A stretch of 64,000 nt of DNA from Campylobacter concisus (lineage in GTDB: Bacteria; Campylobacterota; Campylobacteria; Campylobacterales; Campylobacteraceae): NCBI RefSeq assembly GCF_003048835.2, contig NZ_CP060705.1, forward strand, positions 1,798,001-1,862,000, given 5' to 3'. The notes beneath the pieces were generated by a model, which was given only the letters and a program-made list of their open reading frames with translations, did no database searches and had not been told where the DNA came from. Position 1 is the first letter of the stretch. Every line of letters begins with the position of its first letter. The position numbers were made by a program, and so were the translations under genes. Positions 37,562 through 46,926 of the stretch are shown here, piece after piece.

Positions 37562-37581
37562 TTGGGGATTTTACTCCCCAA
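37562..37581 (-). terminator. Hairpin after tkt
   Basis: TTGGGGA (37562-37568), 6-base loop, TCCCCAA (37575-37581), 9 bases past the tkt stop. T-run weak on the minus strand. Confidence 0.45.
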
Positions 37582-37590
37582 AGTTAAATT

Positions 37591-39501
37591 TTATATAAGT
37601 TCGCTAGCAAAATTTGCAAGCTTTTGCGGAGTAAATCCGAAGTGATCAAATAGCTCGTTCGCCTTGCCGCTAGCGCCAAAGCTGTTCATACCATAAACTG
37701 CGTCGGCAAATTTATACCACTCATAGCCAGTTGCGGCCTCAACTGCGATGATCGTTGTGTTTTTATCTAAAATTCTAGCCACATACTCAGCTGGCTGCTC
37801 GCAAAGTAGGTCAAAACAAGGCGCTGATACGATATTTACGCCGATACCTTGCTCAGCTAGAAGTGCGGCTGCTTTTACGCAGAGTGAGACTTCGCTGCCA
37901 CTTGCTATAAATGTAATCTTCGCATCTTTTGCCGAGCTTAGCAGATATGCGCCGTTGCTAACCTCGCCAAATTCGCCTTTTGCAAGTGGCTCAAGCCCTT
38001 GGCGGCTAAGCACAAAGGCACTTGGAGCGTTTAAATTTAGCGCTACTTGCCAGCTAGCTGCGTTTTCATTGCCATCAGCTGGGCGGAAAGTGTAGAAATT
38101 TGGCATAGCTCTAAATGTGCTAAGCTGCTCAATCGGCTGATGTGTCGGACCATCTTCGCCAACGCCGATGCTATCGTGTGTGAAGACAAAAAAGTGCTTG
38201 ATGCCCATTAGCGCTGCTATCCTCGCACTTGGCTTTAGATAGTCGCTGAAGATGAAAAATGTCGCTGAAAATGGCAAGAAAAGACCGTATCTGGCGATGC
38301 CATTGTTGATAGCTGCCATGGCGTGCTCTCTGATGCCGTAGTGGATGTTTTTGCCATTTGGGAAGTCGCCCATGCCCTTTAGCTCGGTCTTGTTTGATGG
38401 AGCAAGATCTGCACTACCACCGATAAAGCCAGGAAGTTTTTTAGCTATCTCATTTAAAATGACATGGTTTGTATCTCTTGTGGCTAGCTTTTTATCGCTA
38501 AAGTCTGGAAATTCGAGCTTGCTAAAGTCTGGATTAAGAAGAGAATTTAGTAAATTTTTGCCTTCAATGCTTAGTGCCTCAACCTTTTTGTTCCACATAG
38601 CCTCTTCAAGATCGCCCTTTTCAACTGCACCTCTAAATCTTAAAAGCACGTCCTCGTCAATGGCAAATTTCTTCTCAGGATCAAAACCAGCTGCAGCCTT
38701 TGCCTTTTTGATGATCTCCTCGCCAAGTGGCGCGCCGTGGCTGTGGTGTGAGCCCTCAAGCTCCATTGCGCCGCGTGCTATGTGCGTGTTTGCGATGATG
38801 AGATATGGCGACTCTTTCTCGCTAGCTTGCTCAAGCGCAAATTCGATCTGGTTGAAGTCATGTCCGTCGATGCGTGCGACCTCCCAGCCCTGCGCTTCAA
38901 ATCTAGCCTTGACATCCTCGCTAAATGCTATCGCTGTGTCGCCCTCGATCGTGATGTTGTTTGAGTCGTAGATGAGCACAAGGTTGTCTAGTCTTAAATT
39001 TCCAGCCACAGAACATGCCTCGTAGCTTATGCCCTCTTCTAAGTCGCCGTCGCCACAAAGGCAGTAAATTTTATGATCGATTATTTTATTATCTGGCTCA
39101 TTTAGCACGTTTGCAGCGTATTTTTCTGCCATGGCAAGGCCAACTGCATTTGCTACGCCTTGACCGAGTGGGCCAGTAGCCATCTCAACGCCTGGAGTGT
39201 GAATTTCTGGATGTCCTGGGGTGTTTGAGCCAAGTTGGCGGAAATTTTTAAGCTCATCTAGGCTTAGATCGTAGCCAGTTAGATGTAAGAAGCTATAAAC
39301 CAAGCTTGATGCGTGACCACCGCTAAAAACGAGCCTATCTCTGTTTAGCCATTTTGGATTTTTAGGGTTATGTTTTAAAAAGTTGCTTAAAACCACCATG
39401 ATATCAGCTAGGCCCATAGGAGCACCTGGGTGTCCGCTGTTAGCGTTTTGCACCATATCAGCGCACAAAAATCTTATAGTATCGGCTTGTTTTTTTAGCA
39501 T
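37591..39501 (-). CDS. tkt: Transketolase
   Basis: 636 residues, full length. TPP-dependent enzyme of the non-oxidative pentose phosphate pathway, transferring two-carbon units between sugar phosphates. N-terminal block SGHPGAPMGLADIM; TPP-binding motif GDGDLEEGISYEACS...DNLVLIYDSNN; pyrimidine-domain FVFTHDSIGVGEDGPTHQP with catalytic Glu region; C-terminal domain with AVEAATGYEWYKF. Start at 39501 behind AAAGGAG. Next upstream gene is ispA after about 107 bases. Confidence 0.97.
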   Translation of the reverse strand: MLKKQADTIRFLCADMVQNANSGHPGAPMGLADIMVVLSNFLKHNPKNPKWLNRDRLVFSGGHASSLVYSFLHLTGYDLSLDELKNFRQLGSNTPGHPEIHTPGVEMATGPLGQGVANAVGLAMAEKYAANVLNEPDNKIIDHKIYCLCGDGDLEEGISYEACSVAGNLRLDNLVLIYDSNNITIEGDTAIAFSEDVKARFEAQGWEVARIDGHDFNQIEFALEQASEKESPYLIIANTHIARGAMELEGSHHSHGAPLGEEIIKKAKAAAGFDPEKKFAIDEDVLLRFRGAVEKGDLEEAMWNKKVEALSIEGKNLLNSLLNPDFSKLEFPDFSDKKLATRDTNHVILNEIAKKLPGFIGGSADLAPSNKTELKGMGDFPNGKNIHYGIREHAMAAINNGIARYGLFLPFSATFFIFSDYLKPSARIAALMGIKHFFVFTHDSIGVGEDGPTHQPIEQLSTFRAMPNFYTFRPADGNENAASWQVALNLNAPSAFVLSRQGLEPLAKGEFGEVSNGAYLLSSAKDAKITFIASGSEVSLCVKAAALLAEQGIGVNIVSAPCFDLLCEQPAEYVARILDKNTTIIAVEAATGYEWYKFADAVYGMNSFGASGKANELFDHFGFTPQKLANFASELI

Positions 39502-39608
39502 ATGATCTCCTTTTATTGCGTCAGATTATACAAAAAAGTGATTAAAACTTGCCTTGCATTTTTGCCCAAAATGTCTAAAAAGTGATATAAATTTACTAAA
39601 TTTACGCG

Positions 39609-40508
39609 CTATCTTAGATGCTTGTCTGTAAGCTCTAAGATCATCTTTGCTATGCCAGCATCTATCTGTTTTAGCGCCTCTTTTATCTCGCTAATTAGCT
39701 CATCTTTTTTCTTTTTTGCACCCTCTAAACCAAGTAAATTTGTAAATGAATTTTTCGCTAGGTCGTTATGCACGGGTTTTCCAGCGGCCGCCTCGTCACT
39801 TGTAAGGTCGATGATGTCGTCTTGTATCTGAAAAGCAAGCCCAAGCTTTAGACCGATATCATAAATTTTCTCGCACTCGTTTTCAGCTAAATTTGCTATT
39901 ACTGCGCCCATTTTGAGGCTAGCAGCGATGAGCTTTGCGGTTTTGTGGATGTGTAAAAATACTAGCTCATCAAGGCTTAGCATCTTGCCAGAGAGTCCAA
40001 ATTTAGCCTTTGCTCTTTTGATATCCTCTTTGTTTGTATTTTCAAAAAAACAATCCAGCGCCTGACCTAACACTATGCCGCTAACGCCAGCATTTTCGCT
40101 TAAAATTTCTACGCATTTTATACGCGTATCAGCTGGTAAATCGGCACGTGAAATTTCATAAAAAGCATGCGTATTTAGCGCATCTCCTGCAAGTATCGCA
40201 GTCGTCTCGTCGTATGTTACGTGAAGCGTTGGTGTGCCACGTCTTAGGCTTGCGTTATCCATCGAAGGCAGGTCGTCGTGAATGAGCGAGTATGTATGCA
40301 TCATCTCAAGCCCCAAAGCCACTCTCATCGCCTTTTGCGTGAGGCTTTTATCAACGTTTTCTACCACACCAAGAAGCAAAAGCGCCCTAAAGTGCTTGCC
40401 TCCAGCCTTTAGCATAACGCCAAGCGCCTCCTCGTAGTAAGGGTGAAAGCTAGACGCCTTTGGCAAATTTGCGTTTAGAAATTTTACAAACTCCTCAAGC
40501 AGGCTCAT
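39609..40508 (-). CDS. ispA: Polyprenyl synthetase family protein (farnesyl/geranylgeranyl diphosphate synthase)
   Basis: 299 residues. It condenses isopentenyl diphosphate with allylic diphosphates for quinone and lipid-carrier synthesis. First aspartate-rich motif DDLPSMD (78-84) followed by RRGTPT, second motif FQIQDDIIDLTSDE. The residues before the first motif (MMHTYSLIHDD) are aromatic/small, as in short-chain FPP synthases. It overlaps the upstream PDZ-protein gene by 4 bases (ATGA). Product chain length is inferred, not certain. Confidence 0.9.
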   Translation of the reverse strand: MSLLEEFVKFLNANLPKASSFHPYYEEALGVMLKAGGKHFRALLLLGVVENVDKSLTQKAMRVALGLEMMHTYSLIHDDLPSMDNASLRRGTPTLHVTYDETTAILAGDALNTHAFYEISRADLPADTRIKCVEILSENAGVSGIVLGQALDCFFENTNKEDIKRAKAKFGLSGKMLSLDELVFLHIHKTAKLIAASLKMGAVIANLAENECEKIYDIGLKLGLAFQIQDDIIDLTSDEAAAGKPVHNDLAKNSFTNLLGLEGAKKKKDELISEIKEALKQIDAGIAKMILELTDKHLR

Positions 40509-41614
40509 TTTGGCACTCTTGCAAAGAACTGAAAGTCATTTCTACTAAATAAAAGCACGAAATTTTGCAGGTCGCTTATCTTTTCTAAAAGCTCCTCGCG
40601 GTTGCTTACGCTCTCTTTGTTGTAGCCTAAAATTTTATCGCCGATCTTTATGCCAAAAATTTCTGCATTTGACTTTGGCTCGACCTTAGTAACGACTAAA
40701 TTTTTATCGACCGTGATACCATAATCCACCAAAACTTTATCATCAAGCAAGCTCTCAGGCGACTTTGGCATGACGTTTAAATTTGGTAGATCAAGGCTTG
40801 AAGGGGCGTCAATGTCGAGGCTTTGGTTAAATTTCACATCCCCGCTTACTGGCACTTGAAAGAGTAGCTGCTCTCTGTCACGTTTTACAATGATGTCCAG
40901 TTTTGCGCCCTTTGGAGCAAAAAGCACCATCTCGTTTAGCTCTCTTAGGCTCTTTGGCTTGATGCCATTTATCGTAACAAGCTCATCATCAACCATCATC
41001 ATCTTGCCACGGCCCAGTGGATCAACAAGCCCTACAAAAAATTTATCCTCTTTTTGCAAGAACTTTACGCCGATATCGCCGTAATAGACGTCATCGTAAG
41101 ATACAAAGTGCTTTAAATAGCGGTTTGGTATAAATTTATCAGCTCCAACAGCTATGCCTATCATCTTGCAACAAGGCGTGTTTATCTCGCCAGTCGCGTT
41201 ATACTCGAAGCTTAGCGTGTCAAAGTCGCCTAAATTTTGCCCTAAAGACTTGATGTGACCCATGACAGTGTTGTTTGCGTCATTTAAGATGCCAACCCAA
41301 GTGCTCTTTTTGATACGCTCTTCATTAGTCTCATCAGCCATCACAACAGGGCTTAGCTCCTTGCTAGAGCGGACCAAAAAGAGCTGCAAATATGGGTCAA
41401 ATTTGACATATTCACCAAGTGGCGCTCCGTCACTTTTTGGCACTGCGATCAAATTTTTCGTGATAGCCACGCCAAAGTGTTTATTAACTGAGACGATTGA
41501 GTTTTTGTTCTTTTCAAAGCAGGCGTTAAAGTCCTCTTGCGTAGGCCTAGGATCGGCGTTTAGGCAAAGCGCTGATAGCAAAAAAGCAAGGGCAAATTTA
41601 TATTTTAGTCTCAT
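40505..41614 (-). CDS. Exported PDZ-domain protein
   Basis: 369 residues: signal peptide (MRLKYKFALAFLLSALCLNA), then a domain with a cysteine motif (EDFNACFEKNKNSIVSV and INTPCCKMIGIAVG), a beta-rich middle with a PDZ-like segment (LVTINGIKPKSLRELNEMVL) and a C-terminal PDZ domain (EIFGIKIGDKILGYNKESVS). The trypsin-like Ser/His/Asp triad of DegP is not evident, so it is probably a non-catalytic scaffold or binding protein in the periplasm. It sits between YbaB and ispA with 4-base overlaps on both sides. Function unknown. Confidence 0.75.
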   Translation of the reverse strand: MRLKYKFALAFLLSALCLNADPRPTQEDFNACFEKNKNSIVSVNKHFGVAITKNLIAVPKSDGAPLGEYVKFDPYLQLFLVRSSKELSPVVMADETNEERIKKSTWVGILNDANNTVMGHIKSLGQNLGDFDTLSFEYNATGEINTPCCKMIGIAVGADKFIPNRYLKHFVSYDDVYYGDIGVKFLQKEDKFFVGLVDPLGRGKMMMVDDELVTINGIKPKSLRELNEMVLFAPKGAKLDIIVKRDREQLLFQVPVSGDVKFNQSLDIDAPSSLDLPNLNVMPKSPESLLDDKVLVDYGITVDKNLVVTKVEPKSNAEIFGIKIGDKILGYNKESVSNREELLEKISDLQNFVLLFSRNDFQFFARVPK

Positions 41615-41925
41615 TTTATCCCCATCGAAGCAAGACCGCCAAGCATCCTTGAAGCGGTGTTTTTCTTATCGGCCTCAACTGATTTTAGCACGTCATTTAC
41701 GGCGCTTATTAGCAAAATTTGCATGCTCTCTTTATCTTCAAGCAAGCTATCATCTATGCTGATATCAAGTATCTCGCCGCTGACGTTTGCTCTAACGCTC
41801 ACTAGCCCGCCGCCACTTTTTGCGCCAAATTCTTTATTTTTGCTCTCTTCTTCCATCTGTTTGGCTTGCTTTTGCACATCTTCAAGCATCTGCCCCATCT
41901 TTGAAAAGTCAAATCCCTCAAACAT
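41611..41925 (-). CDS. YbaB/EbfC nucleoid-associated protein
   Basis: 104 residues. A small DNA-binding dimer: N-terminal amphipathic helix (MLEDVQKQAKQMEEE), central strands VRANVSGEILDISIDDSLLE and a C-terminal helix (ISAVNDVLKSVEADKKNTAS), the YbaB layout. In many bacteria it lies next to recR/dnaX; here it lies between panD (3 bases) and the PDZ gene (4-base overlap). Confidence 0.9.
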   Translation of the reverse strand: MFEGFDFSKMGQMLEDVQKQAKQMEEESKNKEFGAKSGGGLVSVRANVSGEILDISIDDSLLEDKESMQILLISAVNDVLKSVEADKKNTASRMLGGLASMGIK

Positions 41926-41928
41926 CGC

Positions 41929-42276
41929 CTACTCCTTTATGATCTCGTTTTTGTTATTTACATGCACGATGGTTGGCTTAAATTTCTTAGCCTTTTTAAA
42001 TTTCATACTAGCATAAGCCACGATGATGACCACGTCGCCAACGCAGACCTTTCTAGCAGCCGCGCCGTTTAGGCAAATTTCGCCTTTTTTGCCCTTTATC
42101 ACGTAGGTGGCAAATCTCTCGCCATTATTTACGTCTAAAATTTCAACCTTTTGATTTTCTATCAAATTTGCAGCCTTTATAAGCTCCTCGCCGATACTGA
42201 TCGAGCCAACGTAATTTAAATTTGCGTCTGTTACGACGGCCCTGTGGATCTTACTAGCTAAAATTTCTATATTCAT
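41929..42276 (-). CDS. panD: Aspartate 1-decarboxylase PanD
   Basis: 115 residues. Makes beta-alanine for pantothenate and CoA. It is a pyruvoyl enzyme processed at Gly24-Ser25, present here in [12 protein letters not shown]. Other conserved parts: [14 protein letters not shown] (catalytic Lys9), [11 protein letters not shown] (Tyr58 region), [15 protein letters not shown]. Start at 42276, 2 bases after murE stops. Confidence 0.95.
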   Translation of the reverse strand: MNIEILASKIHRAVVTDANLNYVGSISIGEELIKAANLIENQKVEILDVNNGERFATYVIKGKKGEICLNGAAARKVCVGDVVIIVAYASMKFKKAKKFKPTIVHVNNKNEIIKE

Positions 42277-42278
42277 TT

Positions 42279-43562
42279 TTACCTCTTTAAAAGCTCAATT
42301 ACAACTTCTTTGTCGCTAAATGGGTGCTTGACGCCCTTTATCTCCTGATATGGCTCGTCGCCTTTGCCAAGTATGACAAGCGCCCAGCCAGGCTCTAGCT
42401 TGCTAATAGCTAGCACGATCGCCTCTTTGCGGTTGGCGTTTCGTATCAAATTTTCATTTTGGCTCATGCCAGCGCAAATTTCGTCTATTATGCTCTCTGG
42501 TTCTTCACTTCTTGGATTGTCACTTGTGACGATGCAAATTCTTGCGTATTTTTGGGCTATCGCTCCCATTTTAGGGCGCTTTGTCCTATCTCTGTCGCCG
42601 CCTGCGCCAAAGACCGCGATCAAATTTAGATGTCTAAGCGAGTTTAGCACCTTTTCTATGCCATCTGGCGTATGAGCAAAATCCACAATGACTAGCGGAT
42701 CGGTGCTAACGACCTCCATCCTACCGCTCACGCCTTTAAATTTACTTATCGCCTTTGAAAGTGCGGCCGCTTCTGGGCGCTCAAGCAGGCAAACGGCGCC
42801 AAGAGCGGCGATTAGGTTGTAGAGATTAAACTCGCCTTGAAGGCTTGAGTCTATCTCCACATCGCCATTTGGCGTCTTGATAACTGCGTCTATGCCGTCT
42901 TTTAGTCCATAAACTATCGGCGCAAAGCTAGCTGGCTTTTTGATCGCGTATGTGTAGGCGTTTTTTGGGTTAAATTTAACTCCACCATCGTCAATATTTA
43001 TGAGCTTTACGCTCTCATCGTCAAAAAAGCTTGATTTTACTCTCGCGTACTCCTCCATGCTCTTGTGGTAGTCTAGGTGATCTTGCGTTAGGTTTGTAAA
43101 AATTTTAAGAGCAAATTTTAAGCTCTCTATGCGTTTTTGAGCGATCGCATGCGAGCTAACCTCCATCACGAAGTACTCACAGCCCTGCTCGCTGGCTACT
43201 TTTAGGTATGAGAGCGTCTTTAAAATGGCACTTGTCGTAAGCGCCTTGTCATCTATCTGCTCGCCCTCTATAAAAGCTCCTCTGGTGCCACTTAGCCCGC
43301 ATTTTTTACCTAAATTTCGCATGGTTTCGTAGATAGCCGCAGCCGTTGTGGTCTTGCCATTTGTCCCTGTGATGCCAACTATCTTTAAGCTTTCATCTAT
43401 TTTTAAAAGCTTTTTGCACTCTTCAAGGGTGATTATCTTTGCGCCATTTTTTACTGCGTCCTCTGCAAATTTCGCATTTGCAGTGGTTTGCACAAAGTAT
43501 GCACCCTGCTCGCACTCGTTTGAGTCATCTGTTATGAAGCTATTTTCTACTAATATTTTCAT
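42279..43562 (-). CDS. murE: UDP-MurNAc-tripeptide synthetase MurE
   Basis: 427 residues. Adds meso-diaminopimelate to UDP-MurNAc-L-Ala-D-Glu in peptidoglycan synthesis. P-loop [11 protein letters not shown] (63-73), the substrate loop [20 protein letters not shown] with carbamylated-Lys region, the DAP-recognition motif SDNPRSEEP and the final [20 protein letters not shown]. The N-terminal domain is shorter than in E. coli (495 residues). The start at 43562 overlaps the preceding gene by 23 bases. Confidence 0.93.
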   Translation of the reverse strand: MKILVENSFITDDSNECEQGAYFVQTTANAKFAEDAVKNGAKIITLEECKKLLKIDESLKIVGITGTNGKTTTAAAIYETMRNLGKKCGLSGTRGAFIEGEQIDDKALTTSAILKTLSYLKVASEQGCEYFVMEVSSHAIAQKRIESLKFALKIFTNLTQDHLDYHKSMEEYARVKSSFFDDESVKLINIDDGGVKFNPKNAYTYAIKKPASFAPIVYGLKDGIDAVIKTPNGDVEIDSSLQGEFNLYNLIAALGAVCLLERPEAAALSKAISKFKGVSGRMEVVSTDPLVIVDFAHTPDGIEKVLNSLRHLNLIAVFGAGGDRDRTKRPKMGAIAQKYARICIVTSDNPRSEEPESIIDEICAGMSQNENLIRNANRKEAIVLAISKLEPGWALVILGKGDEPYQEIKGVKHPFSDKEVVIELLKR

Positions 43563-44094
43563 CGTTTTGTCTTTTTTGTATCTCTTTAAAAAGCTGATCT
43601 ATACGCTCGTCGCCGCCAAACATCACCGCCGCACTCTCAAGGTAGTTCATGCTCATATCGATGAAGTCATTTTTTATCAAATTTCCTAAAAACTCCAAAA
43701 AATCATCTTTGTTTGAGATCATCACTTTAGTTGAGAACATGATGTTTTCAAAGACCTTTTTAAAGCTGCCGTCCTTATAAACAGCCCTTTTAAAGTCCTC
43801 GTAGCTGATCGCGTCTTGCTCTTCAAAGTACTCGCTCTCCTCGTCTCTGGACTCTAAAATTTTTAAAATTTCCTCCACGCCCTCGTCGTCCTCGCCGGCT
43901 CTTACCTTCGCCATGTAGTAGTCAAACAAGAGTTTTGCCTCCTCGGCATTTTCCTCGCCAAGAGAGCAAATTTGTATCAAAAATAGCAGATCCTTCTCGC
44001 GTGTCTTTTCGTAGGCTAGCGAAAAGTAAAAGATCGCATCTTTAAATTTAGAGCGTTTAAAGTGCTTTATGCCTACTTTTTTATAATCTATCAA
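43540..44094 (-). CDS. Hypothetical helical-repeat protein
   Basis: 184 residues, all helical and acidic, cytosolic. The start KVGIKHFKRSKFKDAIFYFS with LAYEKTREKDLLFLIQI looks like one or two TPR-type repeats; the middle is Glu/Asp-rich (EILESRDEESEYFEEQD). Located between NifU (14-base overlap) and murE (23-base overlap), so it is part of the same operon. No function recognised. Confidence 0.7.
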   Translation of the reverse strand: MIDYKKVGIKHFKRSKFKDAIFYFSLAYEKTREKDLLFLIQICSLGEENAEEAKLLFDYYMAKVRAGEDDEGVEEILKILESRDEESEYFEEQDAISYEDFKRAVYKDGSFKKVFENIMFSTKVMISNKDDFLEFLGNLIKNDFIDMSMNYLESAAVMFGGDERIDQLFKEIQKRQNDENISRK

Positions 44095-44356
44095 TGTTAA
44101 ATTCCTCGCCTATTGGGACGTTTATGACCTCAAGCTCTGGGTGAATGTCTATGCGAAGCTGCCTTTCGATGCCGTATTTTAGCGTGGTCGTGCTGGCCGC
44201 GCATCCGTGACAATGTCCTGTGAGTCTTACGTAAATTTTGCCGTTTTTTATGCCAAGTAGCTCCATGCCGCCGCCGTCATTTTCAAGCATAGGCAGCACC
44301 TTTTGCAAACTCGCAGTCACTGGTTTTAAAAGCTCTTCATCACTAAATGGGATCAT
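44081..44356 (-). CDS. NifU C-terminal domain protein (Nfu-type)
   Basis: 91 residues, the Nfu domain alone. It binds a transient [4Fe-4S] cluster through a CxxC motif (C49-x-x-C52 in TGHCHGCAASTTTLKYGIE) shared between two subunits and delivers it to target proteins. N-terminal block LPMLENDGGGMELLGIKNGK is typical. First gene of the NifU - helical protein - murE - panD - ybaB - PDZ - ispA block. Confidence 0.9.
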   Translation of the reverse strand: MIPFSDEELLKPVTASLQKVLPMLENDGGGMELLGIKNGKIYVRLTGHCHGCAASTTTLKYGIERQLRIDIHPELEVINVPIGEEFNIDRL

Positions 44357-44463
44357 ATTTTTTCCTTAAATTTTTTAGCTATTATAGCAGATAAAGTGCA
44401 AACAAACTTTTTCTAGGCTTTTGCTGTGGGCGTTTTGGCTTTAAATTTTGGTGGTTTTTTGTG

Positions 44464-44488
44464 GAGAAAAAGGGCAAATTTGCCCTTT
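44464..44488 (-). terminator. Rho-independent terminator of the ABC/hydrogenase-like operon
   Basis: AAAGGGCAAA/TTTGCCCTTT (44469-44488, 20-base palindrome) followed on the minus strand by TTTCTC, making an uninterrupted T-run at the stem foot. It lies 4 bases past the binding-protein stop. Confidence 0.75.
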
Positions 44489-44492
44489 AAGT

Positions 44493-45413
44493 TTAGTTTA
44501 GTAGAAGTGATTTTATATCGATTTTATGTTCAATCATCTTACTTTCAAGCATAAATTCTTGCGTAGCTTCAAGCGCTTTTATATCATCAGCAGTGATCTT
44601 TGAGCTAAAGTCGTACTGAGGATACATGCTCTTTACCGCCTCTATGCTAAGTCCAGTCTCTTCAGCTGTAAATTTAAGCGCTTCGTCCTCGTTTGCTTTG
44701 ATGTAGGCCAAAATTTCGTCCTGAGCCTTTTTAAATTTCTCAACTACATCTTTGTGCTTTTTATAAAACTCCCCGCTTGTTGCCGTGACGATAACTGGAG
44801 TGATGACGCCTTTGCCAGTTGTCACTACGTTTAGGCCTGATTTTTGAGCGTTGTAGGCCGCTGGTCCTGCAAGAAGCGCTGCATCGACGCTGCCGTTTTC
44901 TACTGCAGCTTGCGCAGCTGGGATACCCATAGAGATGAACTCTACGTCGTTTATGCTAAGTCCTCCAAGAGCTAGGTATCTAACCAAAAGCTCGTTTAGG
45001 ATAGTGCCTTTTGGGCCTGCTACTTTTTTGTCTTTTAGATCTTTTGGCGACTTGATGTTTTTATCTTTAGAAAATATGACAAAGGCCTCTGGCGCCCTTG
45101 AATAGGCGCTTATGATCTTTATATCAGCCTTATTTGCAGCTGCAAGTATGACCGAAGTGCCGCCCACGCAGTTTAGAAACTGGAGCGAATTTGAAGCGAG
45201 CGCTTGCGTCTGCTTCGCACCTGAAGTGATCTCAGAGTACTCAACTGGCACGCCAAAAGACTTCGCATAAAAGCCTTTAAATTTATCAACGATCGAAGGG
45301 ACGTTTAGCGGCGATTTGACGTAGGTCATGCCGATCTTATCTAGGCCATCGCTTGCGTTTGCGACTAGACAAAGCAAAGAGGCCACACACAAAACCTTAA
45401 AAAACTTTCTCAT
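44493..45413 (-). CDS. ABC transporter substrate-binding protein (NrtA/SsuA/TauA class)
   Basis: 306 residues. Signal peptide (MRKFFKVLCVASLLCLVANA) and a two-lobed binding protein of the NMT1/SsuA type: GMTYVKSPLNVPSIVDKFKG, ITSGAKQTQALASNSLQFLN, KSPKDLKDKKVAGPKGTIL, GIPAAQAAVENGSVDAALLA. Known ligands in this class are nitrate, alkanesulfonates, taurine and thiamine precursors; which one applies here cannot be read off. The start at 45413 follows AAGGAG; an ATG at 45437 would spoil the signal peptide. It is the last gene of the operon, 75 bases after the ATPase gene, with its own ribosome site, allowing higher expression. Confidence 0.88.
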   Translation of the reverse strand: MRKFFKVLCVASLLCLVANASDGLDKIGMTYVKSPLNVPSIVDKFKGFYAKSFGVPVEYSEITSGAKQTQALASNSLQFLNCVGGTSVILAAANKADIKIISAYSRAPEAFVIFSKDKNIKSPKDLKDKKVAGPKGTILNELLVRYLALGGLSINDVEFISMGIPAAQAAVENGSVDAALLAGPAAYNAQKSGLNVVTTGKGVITPVIVTATSGEFYKKHKDVVEKFKKAQDEILAYIKANEDEALKFTAEETGLSIEAVKSMYPQYDFSSKITADDIKALEATQEFMLESKMIEHKIDIKSLLLN

Positions 45414-45487
45414 ACTTACTCCTTTTAAAAATTTCAAGATTATATAATTTTTTGCTTCATTTTGGTTTTAATTATCATTTTATTTGC

Positions 45488-46180
45488 CTAAATTTCACTC
45501 AAAATTTTGCGTTTTACGGCTATTAGCTCCTCGCTTAGCAGATCTCTTGGCCTTGCTAAATTTGATAGATCATAGTTTGACTTTATACCGCCCTTTTCAA
45601 GCAAGATGATATCATCCGCCAAAAATAGCGCCTCATCGATGTTGTGAGTGACGAAAAGGATAGTTTTACCGGCTTGTATCTTTAAAATTTCAGTCTGCAT
45701 GCTAGCTCTAGTAAATGCATCAAGTGCGGCAAATGGCTCGTCCATAAGGATCAAATTTGCCTCATATGCAAGCACCCTTGCAAGCGAAACGCGCGAGCTC
45801 ATACCGCCAGATAGCTGCGAAACGGCGGCAAATTTAAAGTCACTAAGCCCTATCATAGATATCAAACTATCGATCTTTGCAGCCTCTATCTCCTGCTTTT
45901 TAAGTGGGAAAACGATATTTTCATAGACGTTTAGAAAGGGCATGAGGCGAGGCTCTTGAAAGACAAAGCCGATCTTTGCTTGCTCTTTAAATTTTATCTC
46001 GCCAAGGCTAATGCTCTCAAGGCCAGCTATAAGGCGTAAAAGCGTCGTTTTGCCACAACCGCTTCTGCCGAGTATGACGGTGATCTTATCTTTTTTTATG
46101 CTTAAGCTTAGTTCCCTCAAAACGTCGATACGCTTCTCACCGATATAAAAATGCTTGGATAAATTTGAAATTTCTATCAT
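45488..46180 (-). CDS. ABC transporter ATP-binding protein (SsuB/TauB class)
   Basis: 230 residues. Walker A GRSGCGKTT (38-46), Q-loop FVFQEPRLMPF, signature LSGGMSSRVSLARVLA, Walker B LILMDEPFAALD and H-loop FVTHNIDEALF are all intact. The PFAALD form is characteristic of nitrate/sulfonate/taurine importers. It overlaps the permease gene by 4 bases. Confidence 0.9.
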   Translation of the reverse strand: MIEISNLSKHFYIGEKRIDVLRELSLSIKKDKITVILGRSGCGKTTLLRLIAGLESISLGEIKFKEQAKIGFVFQEPRLMPFLNVYENIVFPLKKQEIEAAKIDSLISMIGLSDFKFAAVSQLSGGMSSRVSLARVLAYEANLILMDEPFAALDAFTRASMQTEILKIQAGKTILFVTHNIDEALFLADDIILLEKGGIKSNYDLSNLARPRDLLSEELIAVKRKILSEI

Positions 46181-46926
46181 TTATCGCCTCGCAAAAGGCT
46201 AAATTTCGCTATCAAAAGCGAAAAGAGCCTATCTATGAGCACGCCGCAAACGCCGATCGTAAAAATGCCGACAAATATCCTGTCCGCTCGCGAAAGCTCC
46301 TCTGCGTCAAGTATGAGGTAGCCCAGCCCGCTTGACGCCGCTATCATCTCAGCTCCGATGATCGCGCGCATAGCGTAGCCAAAGCCTATTCGCATGCCGA
46401 CAAAGATATCTTTTAGCGAACTTTTTAGGATGATCTTGTAAAAAATCTCAAATTTGCTAAAGCCAAAAATTTTACCAACCTCGATAAGCTTTATATCACA
46501 GCTCGTTAGCCCCTTTTGGATGCTAAGAAACATCGGGAAAAACGAAGCTAGGATGATAATAATGATCTTTGGCGTCTCGTTTATACCAAACCAAAGCACC
46601 AAAATGGCGATCAAACTAAGCGGCGGGATATTTCTAAAAAACTCCAGTATCCACTCGTAATAAACACTGATCTTTGGCAAAAGTGCCGCTATACCGCCAA
46701 GCACGAGCGCTAGGGCAAACGAGAGCGCGTAGCCTGCAAATATGCGCTTAAAGCTGATGATAGTATGCGTGGCGAGCTCGCCGCTTAGGCTCATGCTATA
46801 CATCGTCTTAAAGGTCACAATGGGGCTTGGCAAGATATACGGCGTGAAAATTTCTAGCTCGCAAACGACCTGCCAGATGGCAAAGATCGCTAGGATCAAA
46901 ATGCTCTTTTTAAAAATTTCCCTCAC
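46177..46926 (-). CDS. ABC transporter permease (SsuC/TauC class)
   Basis: 249 residues, six membrane helices. The cytoplasmic EAA loop reads EVGKIFGFSKFEIFYKIILK, followed by a PSLKDI-like block (SSLKDIFVGMRIGFGYAMRA) and GLGYLILDAEEL, all typical of SsuC/TauC. It overlaps the upstream hydrogenase-like gene by 4 bases and the ATPase gene by 4. Confidence 0.9.
   Translation of the reverse strand: MREIFKKSILILAIFAIWQVVCELEIFTPYILPSPIVTFKTMYSMSLSGELATHTIISFKRIFAGYALSFALALVLGGIAALLPKISVYYEWILEFFRNIPPLSLIAILVLWFGINETPKIIIIILASFFPMFLSIQKGLTSCDIKLIEVGKIFGFSKFEIFYKIILKSSLKDIFVGMRIGFGYAMRAIIGAEMIAASSGLGYLILDAEELSRADRIFVGIFTIGVCGVLIDRLFSLLIAKFSLLRGDK

Noticed and set aside
40505-41614. DegP-type serine protease
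   Set aside because: PDZ-like domains are present, but I cannot find a GNSGG-type catalytic serine or the His and Asp of the triad.
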